From: Brassica napus
Lineage: Eukaryota; Streptophyta; Magnoliopsida; Brassicales; Brassicaceae
Reading direction: 5' to 3'
Length of the DNA stretch: 64,000 nucleotides
Assembly (NCBI RefSeq): GCF_020379485.1
Contig: NW_026015107.1
Location: forward strand, 124,001 to 188,000
This document shows, one piece after another, positions 32,627-42,405 of this stretch. The position numbers were made by a program, and so were the translations under genes. Below the pieces are notes generated by a model. It was given only the letters and a program-made list of their open reading frames with translations. It had not been told where the DNA came from and did not search any database. Within the stretch, counting starts at the first letter, position 1. Each line of letters opens with the position of its first letter.

Positions 32627-34101
32627 ATGGCTTCCCAAAAACCTCAACAAGCTCATCCACCTCTTCACTTTGTTCTCTTCCCTTTCATGGCTCAAGGCCA
32701 CATGATTCCCATGGTCGATATTGCAAGGCTCCTGGCTCAGCGCGGCGTGACCATATAACAATTGTCACGACGCCCCACAACGCAGAGAGGTTCAAGAATG
32801 TCTTAAACCGTGCCGTGGAGGCTGGTTTGCCCATCAACGTAGTGCATGTGAAGCTTCCATACCAAGAAGCTGGGCTGCCAGAAGGAAAAGAGAACATGGA
32901 TTCGCTTGACTCCAAGGATTTGATAGTACCTTTCTTTAAAATGGTTAACATGCTCGAAGAACCGGTCATGAAGCTACTGGAAGAGATGAAGCCTAGACCA
33001 AGCTGTCTAATATGTGATTTGTGTTTGCCTTATACAAGCAAAATCGCCAAGGCCTTCAATATACCAAAGATCGTTTTTCATGGATTCTCTTGCTTTTGCC
33101 TTTTGTGTATGCATGTTTTACGCCAAAACCTAGAGATCTTGCAGAATTTGAAGTCGGAAAAAGAGTATTTCTTTGTTCCTAATTTTCCTGACAAAGTTGA
33201 ATTCACAAAGCCTCAAGTTCCAGTGAGAATCAATGCAACTGGAGACTGGAAGGAGTTCTTGGATGCAATGGCAGAAGCAGAAAACACATCATATGGTGTA
33301 ATAATCAACACATTTCAGGAGTTAGAGGATGCTTATGTCAAAGATTACAAAGAGGCTAGAGATGGGAAAGTATGGTCCATTGGACCTGTTTCCTTGTGCA
33401 ACAAGAAAGGAGCTGACAAAGCCGAGAGGGGAAACAAGGCGGTCATTGATCAAGAAGAATGTTTTGAATGGCTTGATTCTAAAGAAGAAGGGTCAGTGCT
33501 ATATGTTTGCCTTGGAAGTATTTGCAATCTTCCTCTGTCTCAGCTAAAGGAGCTAGGGCTAGGCCTAGAGAAATCCCAAAGACCTTTTATTTGGGTCATT
33601 AGAGGTTGGGAAAAGTATAATGAGCTAGCTGAGTGGTTCTTAGAGAGTGGTTTTGAAGAAAGGGTCAAAGAGAGAGGGCTTCTCATAAAAGGATGGGCAC
33701 CACAAGTGCTTATCCTTTCACACCCTTCTGTAGGAGGATTCTTGACTCATTGTGGATGGAACTCGACTCTAGAAGGAATCACCTCAGGTGTTCCATTGCT
33801 CACATGGCCATTGTTTGGAGACCAGTTCTGCAACCAGAAACTGGTTGTGCAGGTTCTTAAAGTTGGTGTAGGAGCTGGGATTGAAGAAACTATGAAATGG
33901 GGAGAAGAGGATAAAATAGGAGTGTTGGTGGATAACGAAGGAGTGAAGAAGGCAGTTGACGAATTGATGGGTGATGGTGATGATGCAAAAGAGAGAAGAC
34001 GAGTAGTCAAAGAGCTTGGAAAGGTAGCTCACAGGGCTGTGGATGAAGGAGGCTCTTCTCATTCTAACATACATTCCTCTTACAAGACATATCGCAATTA
34101 G
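32627..34101 (+). pseudogene. UGT73C: UGT73C (C3/C4-like) with two frameshifts
   Basis: The gene starts normally ([20 protein letters not shown]) but after LLAQRGVTI has two extra bases (CATATAACAATT where paralogues have CATAACAATT), producing an immediate TAA. Downstream a long frame (32815-34101) carries the rest, including the PSPG box beginning WAPQVLILSHPSVGG. Near the end one base is missing (AACATACATTCC versus AACATCACATTCC), so the last residues become NIHSSYKTYRN instead of NITFLLQDI. It is the only UGT of the cluster on the plus strand. The two lesions are small, so decay is recent. A sequencing error could explain one of them but hardly both. Confidence 0.88.
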
Positions 34102-34747
34102 CACAATCCAAGAACTAATTAAGTTATTTTAATATATATTTGTTTAAATTTATAAAATAGATGTTACAAATAATTTTTTTTCTTAAATAAAATACAGTTT
34201 AACATGAGTGTATTTTATTATTATAAATGTTGACTCAAAAATGTTTTTCTCGACTTTAAAAGAAAAAATAAAACAAAAAAAAATTGAAAACTGTTAAATC
34301 AAGCTTTTACTTATATATTTTCATGACCTCCTCTTTTGAATATGTAGATTTTTGTTGCTTCTTAATAGCCAAGTCTAATGTTAAAAGAAATATAAACATT
34401 TGACCAATTTCCCTACAAATAATTACATGATTACACTTCTAAGAATATATCAAACAGATATTAGAAAGGTGAAAGTGAACAAATAAAAGGAAGCTGACAA
34501 TATCAAATTTTATATGACAATATTGATTACTTGGTTTAGAATCAACCAAAATTCTAGTTGTTCATAAAAGTTTATAGATATGTTTAAAAAGAAGTTTAAC
34601 CTAACTTCTGAACTTGACTTCAAAAAGGGAAAGTTATTATCACTGACTTGTCTTCTGCTGGACGTGTTGGACTAAGTCTCATATCCTCCAAACAAAGTAA
34701 ATGAAGAATAATGTATAAATGTCTATTTCTTTTAACAATGACATAAA
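34102..34747. other. Spacer; right part is a UGT 3' flank duplicated near 42190
   Basis: AT-rich, no gene. From about 34480 (GGAAGCTGACAATATCAAA) to the UGT stop it matches 42200-42405. Confidence 0.6.
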
Positions 34748-36235
34748 TCAATTATTGGATTGTGCTAGTTGCATTATGTCTTCTAACAGTAATGTGATAT
34801 TAGAATGCGAAGAGCCTCCTTCTTCCACAGCCTTGTGAGCTAACTCTCCAAGCTCTTTGGCTCTTTTTCTCCTCTCCTTAGCCTCATCATTCTCACCCAT
34901 TAACTCTTCAACTGCCTTCTTAACACCTTCTTTATCCACCAACACACCTATCTTCTCCTCTTCTCCCCATTTCATAGGCTCCTCAACCCCTACTTTCACA
35001 CCAGCTTTTAGCACCTCCACCACTAATTTCTCATTACAGAATTGGTCAGCAAATAGCGGCCATGTAAGCAGTGGGAGACCAAAGGTTATCCCCTCAAGAG
35101 TTGAGTTCCATCCGCAGTGTGTCAAGAATCCTCCAACAGAAGGGTGTGAAAGGATAAGCACTTGAGGTGCCCATCCTTTAATGAGAAGCCCTCTCTCTTT
35201 CACCCTTTCTTCAAAGCCGCTCTCCAAGATCCACACAGCAAGCTCTTTATATTTTTCCCAACCTCTTATGACCCAAATGAAAGGTCTTTGAGATTCTTCT
35301 AGGCCTAGGCCAAGCTCCTTGAGCTGAGACAGAGGAAGATTGCAGACACTTCCTAGACAAACGTAGAGCACAGAACCACCTTCCTTAGAATCAAGCCATT
35401 TAAGGCACTCATCTTTATCAATATCTGATTTATTTCCTCTCTCAGCTTTATCTTCTCCCACCTTGTTGCACAAGGAAACAGGTCCAATGGACCATGCTTT
35501 ACCTGACCTTGCCTCCTTGTAGTCTTCGACATAAGCAGGTTCCAGCTCTTGAAATGTGTTGACCACCACTCCATAGGATGTCTTATCAGCTTCTTTAGTT
35601 CCATCCAAGAACTCCTTCCACTCTCTAGGAACATATGTTTCCACAGGAACCTGAGGTCTTGTGAATTCAACTCTGTCAGGAAAATAAGGAACGGTAAAGT
35701 ACTCTTTGTCAGACTCCAAATTCTCCAAGATCTCAAGATTTTCACGTAAAACATGCATACACAGAAGACAAAAGCAACACATGCCATGGAAGAGGATCTT
35801 TGGTATATTGAACGTCTTGGCGAGTTTGCTTGTATAAAACAAACACATGTCAGAGATTAAGCAGCTTGGTGGAGGGCTCATCTCTTCCATGAGCTTCTGA
35901 ACCGGTTCTTCGAGCATGTTAACTGCTTTAAAGAAAGGTATCATCATCTCTATGGAGTCAAGCAAATCTATATTTTCTTTTCCCTCTGGTATACCAGCTT
36001 CTTGAGATGGAAACTTCACATGCACTACCTTGATGGGCAAGCCAGACTCAATGGCACGGCTTAGAACATTCTTGAACCTCCCTGCATTGTAAGGCGTTGT
36101 GACAATGGTTATGGTCACACCTCGCTGAGCCAAGAGCCTTGCGATATCCACCATGGGAATCATGTGGCCTTGAGCCATGAAAGGGAAGAGAACAAAGTGA
36201 AGAGGATAAGATTTTTTAGCTGTTTCAGAACCCAT
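34748..36235 (-). CDS. UGT73C: UDP-glucosyltransferase UGT73C (C5/C6-like), 495 aa
   Basis: Intact intronless [22 protein letters not shown] leads into the catalytic GH; CLISDMCLFYTS carries the partner Asp near residue 125. The PSPG box runs from WAPQVLILSHPSVGG to FADQ, with the terminal Gln favouring UDP-glucose. VPYFPDRVEFTRPQVPVETY and the C-terminus IMQLAQSNN place it with Arabidopsis UGT73C5/C6 and Barbarea UGT73C10-type enzymes. Known members of that clade glucosylate brassinosteroids and deoxynivalenol (C5), flavonols (C6) or triterpenoid sapogenins (C10-13); which applies here is unknown. Its closest relative is the gene at 42406. The two share coding sequence and both flanks, so they are a tandem pair now separated by a transposon. 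The promoter has TATATAA (about 36298-36304) and an as-1-like element (36345-36364). Confidence 0.93.
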   Translation of the reverse strand: MGSETAKKSYPLHFVLFPFMAQGHMIPMVDIARLLAQRGVTITIVTTPYNAGRFKNVLSRAIESGLPIKVVHVKFPSQEAGIPEGKENIDLLDSIEMMIPFFKAVNMLEEPVQKLMEEMSPPPSCLISDMCLFYTSKLAKTFNIPKILFHGMCCFCLLCMHVLRENLEILENLESDKEYFTVPYFPDRVEFTRPQVPVETYVPREWKEFLDGTKEADKTSYGVVVNTFQELEPAYVEDYKEARSGKAWSIGPVSLCNKVGEDKAERGNKSDIDKDECLKWLDSKEGGSVLYVCLGSVCNLPLSQLKELGLGLEESQRPFIWVIRGWEKYKELAVWILESGFEERVKERGLLIKGWAPQVLILSHPSVGGFLTHCGWNSTLEGITFGLPLLTWPLFADQFCNEKLVVEVLKAGVKVGVEEPMKWGEEEKIGVLVDKEGVKKAVEELMGENDEAKERRKRAKELGELAHKAVEEGGSSHSNITLLLEDIMQLAQSNN

Positions 36236-36344
36236 GCTGATGATAAACTCTCAAGTTTTGTCTTGGTTCTGGATTATATTTGTGAGAGAGAGAGAGCTTA
36301 TATAGAACAAAGATGCGTGGAGAGCAAAAAAAAAACTGAACAGA

Positions 36345-36364
36345 AGACGTAATACATGACGTAA
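36345..36364. promoter_or_regulatory. as-1-like double TGACG element
   Basis: AGACGTAATACATGACGTAA as read on the plus strand, starting 110 bases upstream of the UGT start codon. It reproduces the TGACGTAA-N4-TGACG layout of the CaMV as-1/ocs-type elements bound by TGA bZIP factors, except for A instead of T at the first base. Such elements confer salicylate, auxin, oxylipin and xenobiotic induction on GST and UGT genes. Confidence 0.65.
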
Positions 36365-36876
36365 AATAGATTTTACTTGACAAACACATCCAATACAGTC
36401 CACAGATTGTGTATCCATAGTTTGTCCCTTTGCGACCCTATCTTGCATCCTGTAATGACTTTCCCTTACACAAAGAAGATAATTCAGACACAAAAACAAC
36501 AACTTGGAGGCCTGTTGATAGCTACATGTTCTGTAAATCCTTAAATTGTTACAATAAAGGCACCTAAATTAATAATTTAACCCCAAGGAGAACTGTTTGA
36601 AACTTTAAAGATCGATTAAACTCCAATCCAATATAAACAGTACGAGAAGATAAATCCAACTTTGGACTCTTTTCAAGACAGCTATATGTATCAAGAAGCC
36701 TCAAAAATCACAATCAATAAAAAAAAAGAACATAGGTCCAGAGCCTACAACACTTTCGTGTGAATGTTTCTTTCCTGAGTTCGGTAATGGAAAAAGATTC
36801 TATAGATAATGAGATGATAAGACTTTTAAGAATTAGATCAAACAAAGATTAGAAAGGTGAATGCAAAAAGGAGCAA
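36365..36876. other. Upstream flank of the C5/C6-like UGT
   Basis: Non-coding, and homologous to about 44025-44430 upstream of the sister UGT. Confidence 0.6.
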
Positions 36877-36885
36877 TATAGAAAA
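36877..36885 (+). repeat. Target-site duplication, left
   Basis: TATAGAAAA, repeated at 42173-42181 on the other side of the Mutator-like element. Confidence 0.85.
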
Positions 36886-37099
36886 GGGAAGTTTACTAAA
36901 ATGACACAAATTAGTTATGTTATTACTAGAATGACTCATATTTTTTAAAATTTATTAAAATATTTTTTTGGTCGAAATTGCCCATACACATAGTTATAAC
37001 AAAAAAAAAATATTACCCAAATGCCCTTATTATTTAATCGACGGCCGATTTGTTTTCAAAAAAATAAATCTATCGACCAATAAGTCTATTTATAAAATC

Positions 37100-37445
37100 T
37101 GTGTAGAAAAAAAAAACTACTATTAAAGTGGTGGCAGATTTTTTAGAAAACGTCAGATTTGTTCACACGGCAGATTTAATTGTCAGATTTGATTAAAAAA
37201 CAGATTTTTAAGAATATGTCTATCGAATATGGTAGTAGATTATTTCTAAATGGTAGATTTATAAAATCAACTTATTTTTTTCTGGGTAGATTTACTTTTT
37301 GTGATCGACTTATTTTCTTAAGGCAGATTTATATAGCCGATTTAAGATTGTTGACAGACTTTTTTTTTATGAAGTGGCAGACTTTTTCTTTACGTGATAG
37401 CAGACTTTTTGTTTATGTTGCGGCAGATTTATTAATGAAAATCTG
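37100..37445 (+). repeat. Subterminal repeat array of the MULE
   Basis: About 15 imperfect copies of a GGCAGATTT/GTCAGATTT/GGTAGATTT motif spaced 12-40 bases apart, mostly in one orientation. Clusters like this near transposon ends usually bind transposase; that role is inferred. Confidence 0.6.
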
Positions 37446-37645
37446 GGTTTATGTACAACAATTTTAATTTCGACCCGGTTTACTAATAATTCCGAATCTG
37501 GTTTAGTTTTTAGGTTAATTAAACTTAGAATTAGGGAAATTTTGTACTTGTCGTCATCTCTTTCATCCCTCTTCTCTTCCTTTTCAAGTTGTTTCTTTTC
37601 ATTCTATTTTAAACACTTGTTGCAATCCTTATTGGTTGGAGAAAC

Positions 37646-38282
37646 ATGGATCACATCATTCTGGTCTGTGGAAAGTAGAAATTTGAAAGAAAAAAAATGG
37701 TTATTTGAAGTGGATAATGATCAAGGTAGTAAATTACTTGCAGCTAACGAGGAAACTAGATATGAAGATTTTGTGAAAACCATATATGAGGATTATGAAG
37801 TTGATTTCGCAGAACACGAGTTGGAGCTAACGTACGTTTTGCCAAAACCTAAACTGGTCAAGGAAAACCTCGATACCCCTCCTGTGAAAGTAAGAAACGA
37901 TAGGCAATTTCATGGATTTTTGTGTCTTCACAAAGTCGAAAACGTTAGACTCTGTGTAGAGTTTAAACTGAAGAAAAAAGAGGTTGAAGAAGCTAGCAAA
38001 GAACCAGAAGAATTCCTGCAAAAAGATGACCCATTGTTGGCAGAGGATGAAGATTCAGATGAAGACAATGATCGATTTGATTACTGCGACGATTCTGATG
38101 GAGCAACGTCTGATGACGAAAACTTTACCTCATATGGGTTTCCGCCAGACCAAGTACAAGAGAGTCAGGGATCTCCTACAAAGATGAGTTCAGCGACAGT
38201 TGAACTGAAGAAGCATAGTAAGAGGACGAATCCAAAGCATTTGCCTTGGTGTCCCTTTGCCATTTTATTTTCTAGAAAATAA
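37646..38282 (+). pseudogene. MuDR-type transposase, N-terminal fragment
   Basis: From ATG 37646 the frame reads MDHIILVCGK and then TAG where Trp is expected. An extra A in the following A-run (about 37690-37698) shifts the frame into EKKWLFEVDNDQGSKLL. The remainder (AEHELELTYVLPKP, TPPVKVRNDRQFHGFLCLHK, then an acidic stretch) matches the N-terminal region of plant MuDR transposases, with their NDRQ...FL signature. The zinc-binding and DDE domains are absent and the frame ends at 38282. The fragment is non-functional. Confidence 0.7.
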
Positions 38283-38520
38283 GTTGATTATGCTTTACAT
38301 TCCCGAGTAAAGAACCACCTCATGGTTTTATAGTATATTAGATTTTACTTTAAACAAAACACATCCTCATAAACGCAAAGCCAAAAACCAAACAAGTTAT
38401 AAATCCGCTAAAGCCAAAAACCATCAAGTTATACATCCGCTAAAGCCAAAAACCATCAAGTTATACATCCGTCTAAAACCAAAAAAACATCAAGTTACAT
38501 CTCTAAAGCTAGAAACCAAA

Positions 38521-41500
38521 CTATTCGGCTGTCTTAGTCACCTCCTCATAAATATCTCCTGCCAACTTCAAGCGCAATTGTGTTATAATCTGATCATTCA
38601 AGCCATCAAAGTTACGTCCAAGAGCTAGACATTCAATGTACATCAAAGAGTACACACCGCAATCTCCCGGGTTCTCATTTTGGGGGATCTTCTTGTGCCT
38701 AATATAACCGAACTGCTTTCCACTTTTCGTTCTCGTTTTAGCAGGCACCATCTTGTTAAGCAATGCTGGTATCATTCTCATGAAAGGCCGGCATGCCTCT
38801 TTCATCTCCTTATCACTCACATGTGTGCAAATACTATCATAGACATGAGTTTTCCCCTTAAGCAGCTCGATGCGTAGAGCAACCCAGTGATCTCCATTAA
38901 CATGGTGGCAGAGGAAAAGATCGTCGACGTCTGCAATCCACTTATTACCTGTGACAAAATCAGCCGGGTGTTCTCCATTAAAAGCCTTGGTGTACATTTC
39001 TGACAACTCAGTGTTCTGGTCCCAGCTCTTGTAGTCGTTCACCCATGAGTTCACAAACCAGTGAGACAGAAATGCAATTCGAGAAGAGGAATATGGAGAC
39101 TGTTCTTGCCTGGACCGTCTGTGAAACATAAGCATTGCTGCTGCAATGTGCTAAGACAAGACACAATTTACAGTCAGCAACCAGCCGTAGAGATTAAAAA
39201 TCAGAAATTAAACTTACGGAGTCATTCAACCAGCCGTAGTCTTTTGTTGGCCAATCATCCCTAGGTATCAATAACTTCAAGAAAAATCCAGCACTTTCAT
39301 CTCCAACACCAGGCTCCTTTGCTTCCCTACAAACAAGAAAAATAAATTATTAGACTATCGAAATAAGAAGCAAGGATGTACAAGAGGAAACTTACAAATC
39401 AGAGTTGATGAAGTCCAAAACTTTCTGCAGTTTCTCTGCCTCCACCTTAGCTAATGGGTCATAAGGTTCCTTGGAGACTTTCTCACCACTTATAATACGC
39501 TTCACTGTTGAATTTCCAACAAACGGCCAAACTTGAGTCTTTGTCAACTGAGGCTTGCGTCTGCGTGTAGGCTCCTTCAAATTTGAAGCAAGTGCTTCCA
39601 ACACCGCCCTACATTTTACACTCTTCTCCCACAGTAGATGATTTTCCAAATCTTTTGAAGATATGAATTCATCATTTAGCTGTGGGATCTCGAAGGCCTT
39701 CTCTTGCTTAACTCTTCTTGGTGGAATTCCAGCTTTCTTCCCAGTCTTTATCACCACTTCAGTCGTAAGATTCTGTGTGCTATCCATCGTCTTCTTATCT
39801 TTTTTCTCCTTCTTCACAACACAATCAACTGGCAGTCCATCTTGTGAATTGATCTTCTTTTGAACAATCCATGACTGAGAAATAGACGGTGAGAATTAGT
39901 ATACAATTTTAAAAAAAATTACAAGAACAAATGATAAAGAATTGTACCAAGTCATTGCTACAAGCACCATCTTCCTCATCCTCATACGCTTTGGAGGTGG
40001 CGACATCAGGAGCAATGTTCACATCAGCGTTGTTTTTACTATCATTTATTTGTGCCTCCAATTTTGCAATCTGATTCCGTAAGTCAGACTCATATGCTCG
40101 CACTCTTGCTTTCACCTTAGAGTCAATAGTAGCATCTAATGCTTTAGTAACCTTATCAGCTACACTATCATCGATGCCTTCCATTTTCGCAGTGAGGATT
40201 TTAACCAACTCAGCTAACCCACTTATGGCAACGTTGTGAGCTGCAGCCTTCATATGCATAGGCAAAACAAAACCATGTCATTAACAAAATAAATTAAAAA
40301 AAGACATTTTTCTATTACTAACTACAAGAACATTTTGTACATACTATATCAGATGCTTCACTTCCATCAGCAGGTTCTTTGTCTTTTCTTCGCATAGTAG
40401 AAGGCCTCTGGTTTGGAACAACAGATGCGGCAACACCATTTTTTCTCTTCTGGCATTTGGTAGTGGGCACTGCATCCCAAAACTTCTCATTTAGCTGACC
40501 ATTAAGGATGTCTTTTATCATGTTGTCCAGATCAGTATAGATTTTATCATTGTCCCACTTCGGATATATATCCTCCACTGGCTTCATAATCATATGCCTC
40601 ACACGAACCTGCAAAGTAATATACAAGATTAGTAAGACACAAAATTTAAATGGAAGAAATACTACTTGTGTTTATACCTTTGGATATTTTCTCTTTTCTT
40701 GGGCACAAAAATCTGAGAAATTTATACGCGTACGAGATCCCTTCCATGACAGAAGAGGAACATCAGCTCCATCAATCCGATTCCCATATATTTCTCCTAA
40801 ACCAGGGACAGACTCATAAACCCATATTAACAGCACATGAACACAGCCGTGAAGTGTGTAACTCTTCTCTGCTTCATATGTGAGTACTTTAATGGAATCG
40901 ACAAGGCTGCTAAATCCAATACGGCCCCATGGATATCGCTGGAAAGCTGCAGTGTCCATCACCCTTTTAGCACAATGCAAAGGAATTCTGCTGTTGCTTG
41001 AAATGCCAAATATGCCAATGGATAGCAGACACAGCAAACCAATCATCACTCGCTTCTCTCGAGGCCAGTTTCTGCAAATCGGCAATATGGCTTGCAACTC
41101 TAGCAATGTAGGTCCATCTGATGTCGGAACGTTCATCTCCAGCCAAAACTCTTGATGGTCAACATCCCAAACGTCATGCTTGTCGAAAGGATCACAATTC
41201 AGACCTGTAATCTCTCCAAACTCATACAAAGAGAAACGCAATGGCATAGAATCATCTATCAAAGACCAAATCTCATGACTGCTCTCAATTGCCAATTGAT
41301 TGGCAAGAAAATGGTGAACAACTTTCGCAGACCAAATATAAGGCAGCTCTTTCAGCTTCACAATAACTCCAATAGCTGATTCCCTCAACTCAGACCAAAC
41401 ATCTTCCCCAAGTTCTTCTCTCACGGTTTGAATGTTGGAGAGATAACAACTATGGTTCATGCTCCTACTCTGAACTGGGGTTTTCCCAACCTCATACAAA

Positions 41501-41783
41501 CGACGAGGATACTTTCTTATATCCGAAGAAGAAACCGTACCTGAAAAATAAAGTACTTAACAAGTTAGTTTCTTGTCTAGAAACATTCTCCGATCAACAG
41601 ACTGTCATAACCAAACTTTAATAACAGAAAAAAAAAGTTTTGAAATTTCAAAGTGAAAGAATGTTGAAATTGGGATTTAGGGTTTTCGAAATCAAACATC
41701 TGAATCAAGAAATATGTTAAAAAAGTGTAATAACTAGTGGTAATTAAATTGATTTAGCACTTACAGTTGAAATTGGGATTCAT
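38521..41783 (-). CDS. Transposon-borne DUF1985-ULP1 cysteine protease, 7 exons, 887 aa
   Basis: Exons in order of translation: 41783-41765, 41540-40678, 40608-40345, 40247-39948, 39874-39396, 39326-39218, 39150-38521. They join in phase to 887 codons plus stop with GT-AG borders. Residues about 50-200 form the DUF1985 domain (LPYIWSAKVVHHFLANQLAI, then LRFSLYEFGEITGLNCDPFD). The middle is charged and partly coiled (NQIAKLEAQIND). The last 200 residues are a C48/ULP1 (SUMO-protease type) domain with His about 766 (NGDHWVALR), Asp about 783 (HVYDSI), Gln about 835 and Cys about 842 (GDCGVY), so the catalytic set is complete. ULP1 proteases cleave SUMO from proteins; the role inside MULEs is unsettled. 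The first 19-bp exon is the least certain. It lies wholly inside the 36886-42172 element. Confidence 0.8.
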
Positions 41784-41817
41784 CTCCTACCCAAATCAAA
41801 GCCGATTGCAACTTGAG

Positions 41818-41925
41818 GAGGAGGTGTCGACCACGGCTGTGAAGGAGGAGTTGTCGACGGCAGTTGTGACAGAGGAGTTGTCGACGGCGGCTGTGGCAGA
41901 GGTCTTGACGACGATGGCTGTGACA
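41818..41925 (+). repeat. Four tandem 27-bp repeats
   Basis: Units start at 41818, 41845, 41872 and 41899, each of the type GAGGAGTTGTCGACGGC plus GGCTGTG. They lie in the leader of the ULP1 gene, between its start codon and the right end of the MULE. The period is a multiple of three, so a plus-strand frame stays open through them, but I see no reason to call it a gene. Confidence 0.9.
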
Positions 41926-42172
41926 GAGAACTCAGACGACGGAGAAGTAGATGTCGTCGTGAGAGGAAGAAAGAAAAGGTTTGTTTCTATTTTTCTCTTT
42001 TTTTTTGTCGATATGTTTTACTTTTTTTTTAGTGGCAATTTTGTAGTTAATCAAATTAGTAATGGGCTTTTACTACTTTTGCTTATCCCTCATTTTAGTC
42101 TAGTAATTTAATTTTAATATGAGTTATTGTAGTAATTTTAAGATGAATGTGAGTTAGTCTAGGTAATTACTC

Positions 42173-42181
42173 TATAGAAAA
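42173..42181 (+). repeat. Target-site duplication, right
   Basis: TATAGAAAA, the partner of 36877-36885. Confidence 0.85.
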
Positions 42182-42405
42182 TGAGTGAACAAAAACCAAA
42201 GGAAGCTGACGATATCAAACTTATATGACAGATTTATATTTGATTTACTTGGTTGAGAATCCACCAAAAATTCTAGTTGTTCATTAAAGTTTTTAGATAT
42301 GTTTAAAAGAAGTTTAACCTAACTTTATGGACGTGTTGGACTAAGTCTCCTATCCTCCAAATAAAGAATGTATAAATATTTGTATTTCTTTTAACAATGA
42401 CATAA

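Larger units (their letters stand above)
36886..42172. mobile_element. Mutator-like element carrying a DUF1985-ULP1 gene, 5.29 kb
   Basis: The element is bounded by the 9-bp target duplication TATAGAAAA, the length typical of Mutator. Its ends are degenerate inverted repeats: GGGAAGTTTACTAAAATGAC on the left and, on the other strand, GAGTAATTACCTAGACTAAC on the right. It is inserted in the spacer between two sister UGT73C genes. Contents from left: a subterminal zone of repeated GGCAGATTT-like motifs, the broken 5' end of a transposase gene, and the intact minus-strand DUF1985-ULP1 gene. The composition matches the class of Brassicaceae MULEs that carry ULP1-type protease genes. Lacking the DDE transposase core, it could move only with transposase supplied from elsewhere. 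Confidence 0.85.

Noticed and set aside
41767..42111. Plus-strand frame of 114 codons at the right end of the MULE
   Set aside because: It is open because of the 27-bp repeats and runs into the transposon terminus. It has no domain and overlaps the leader of the ULP1 gene.
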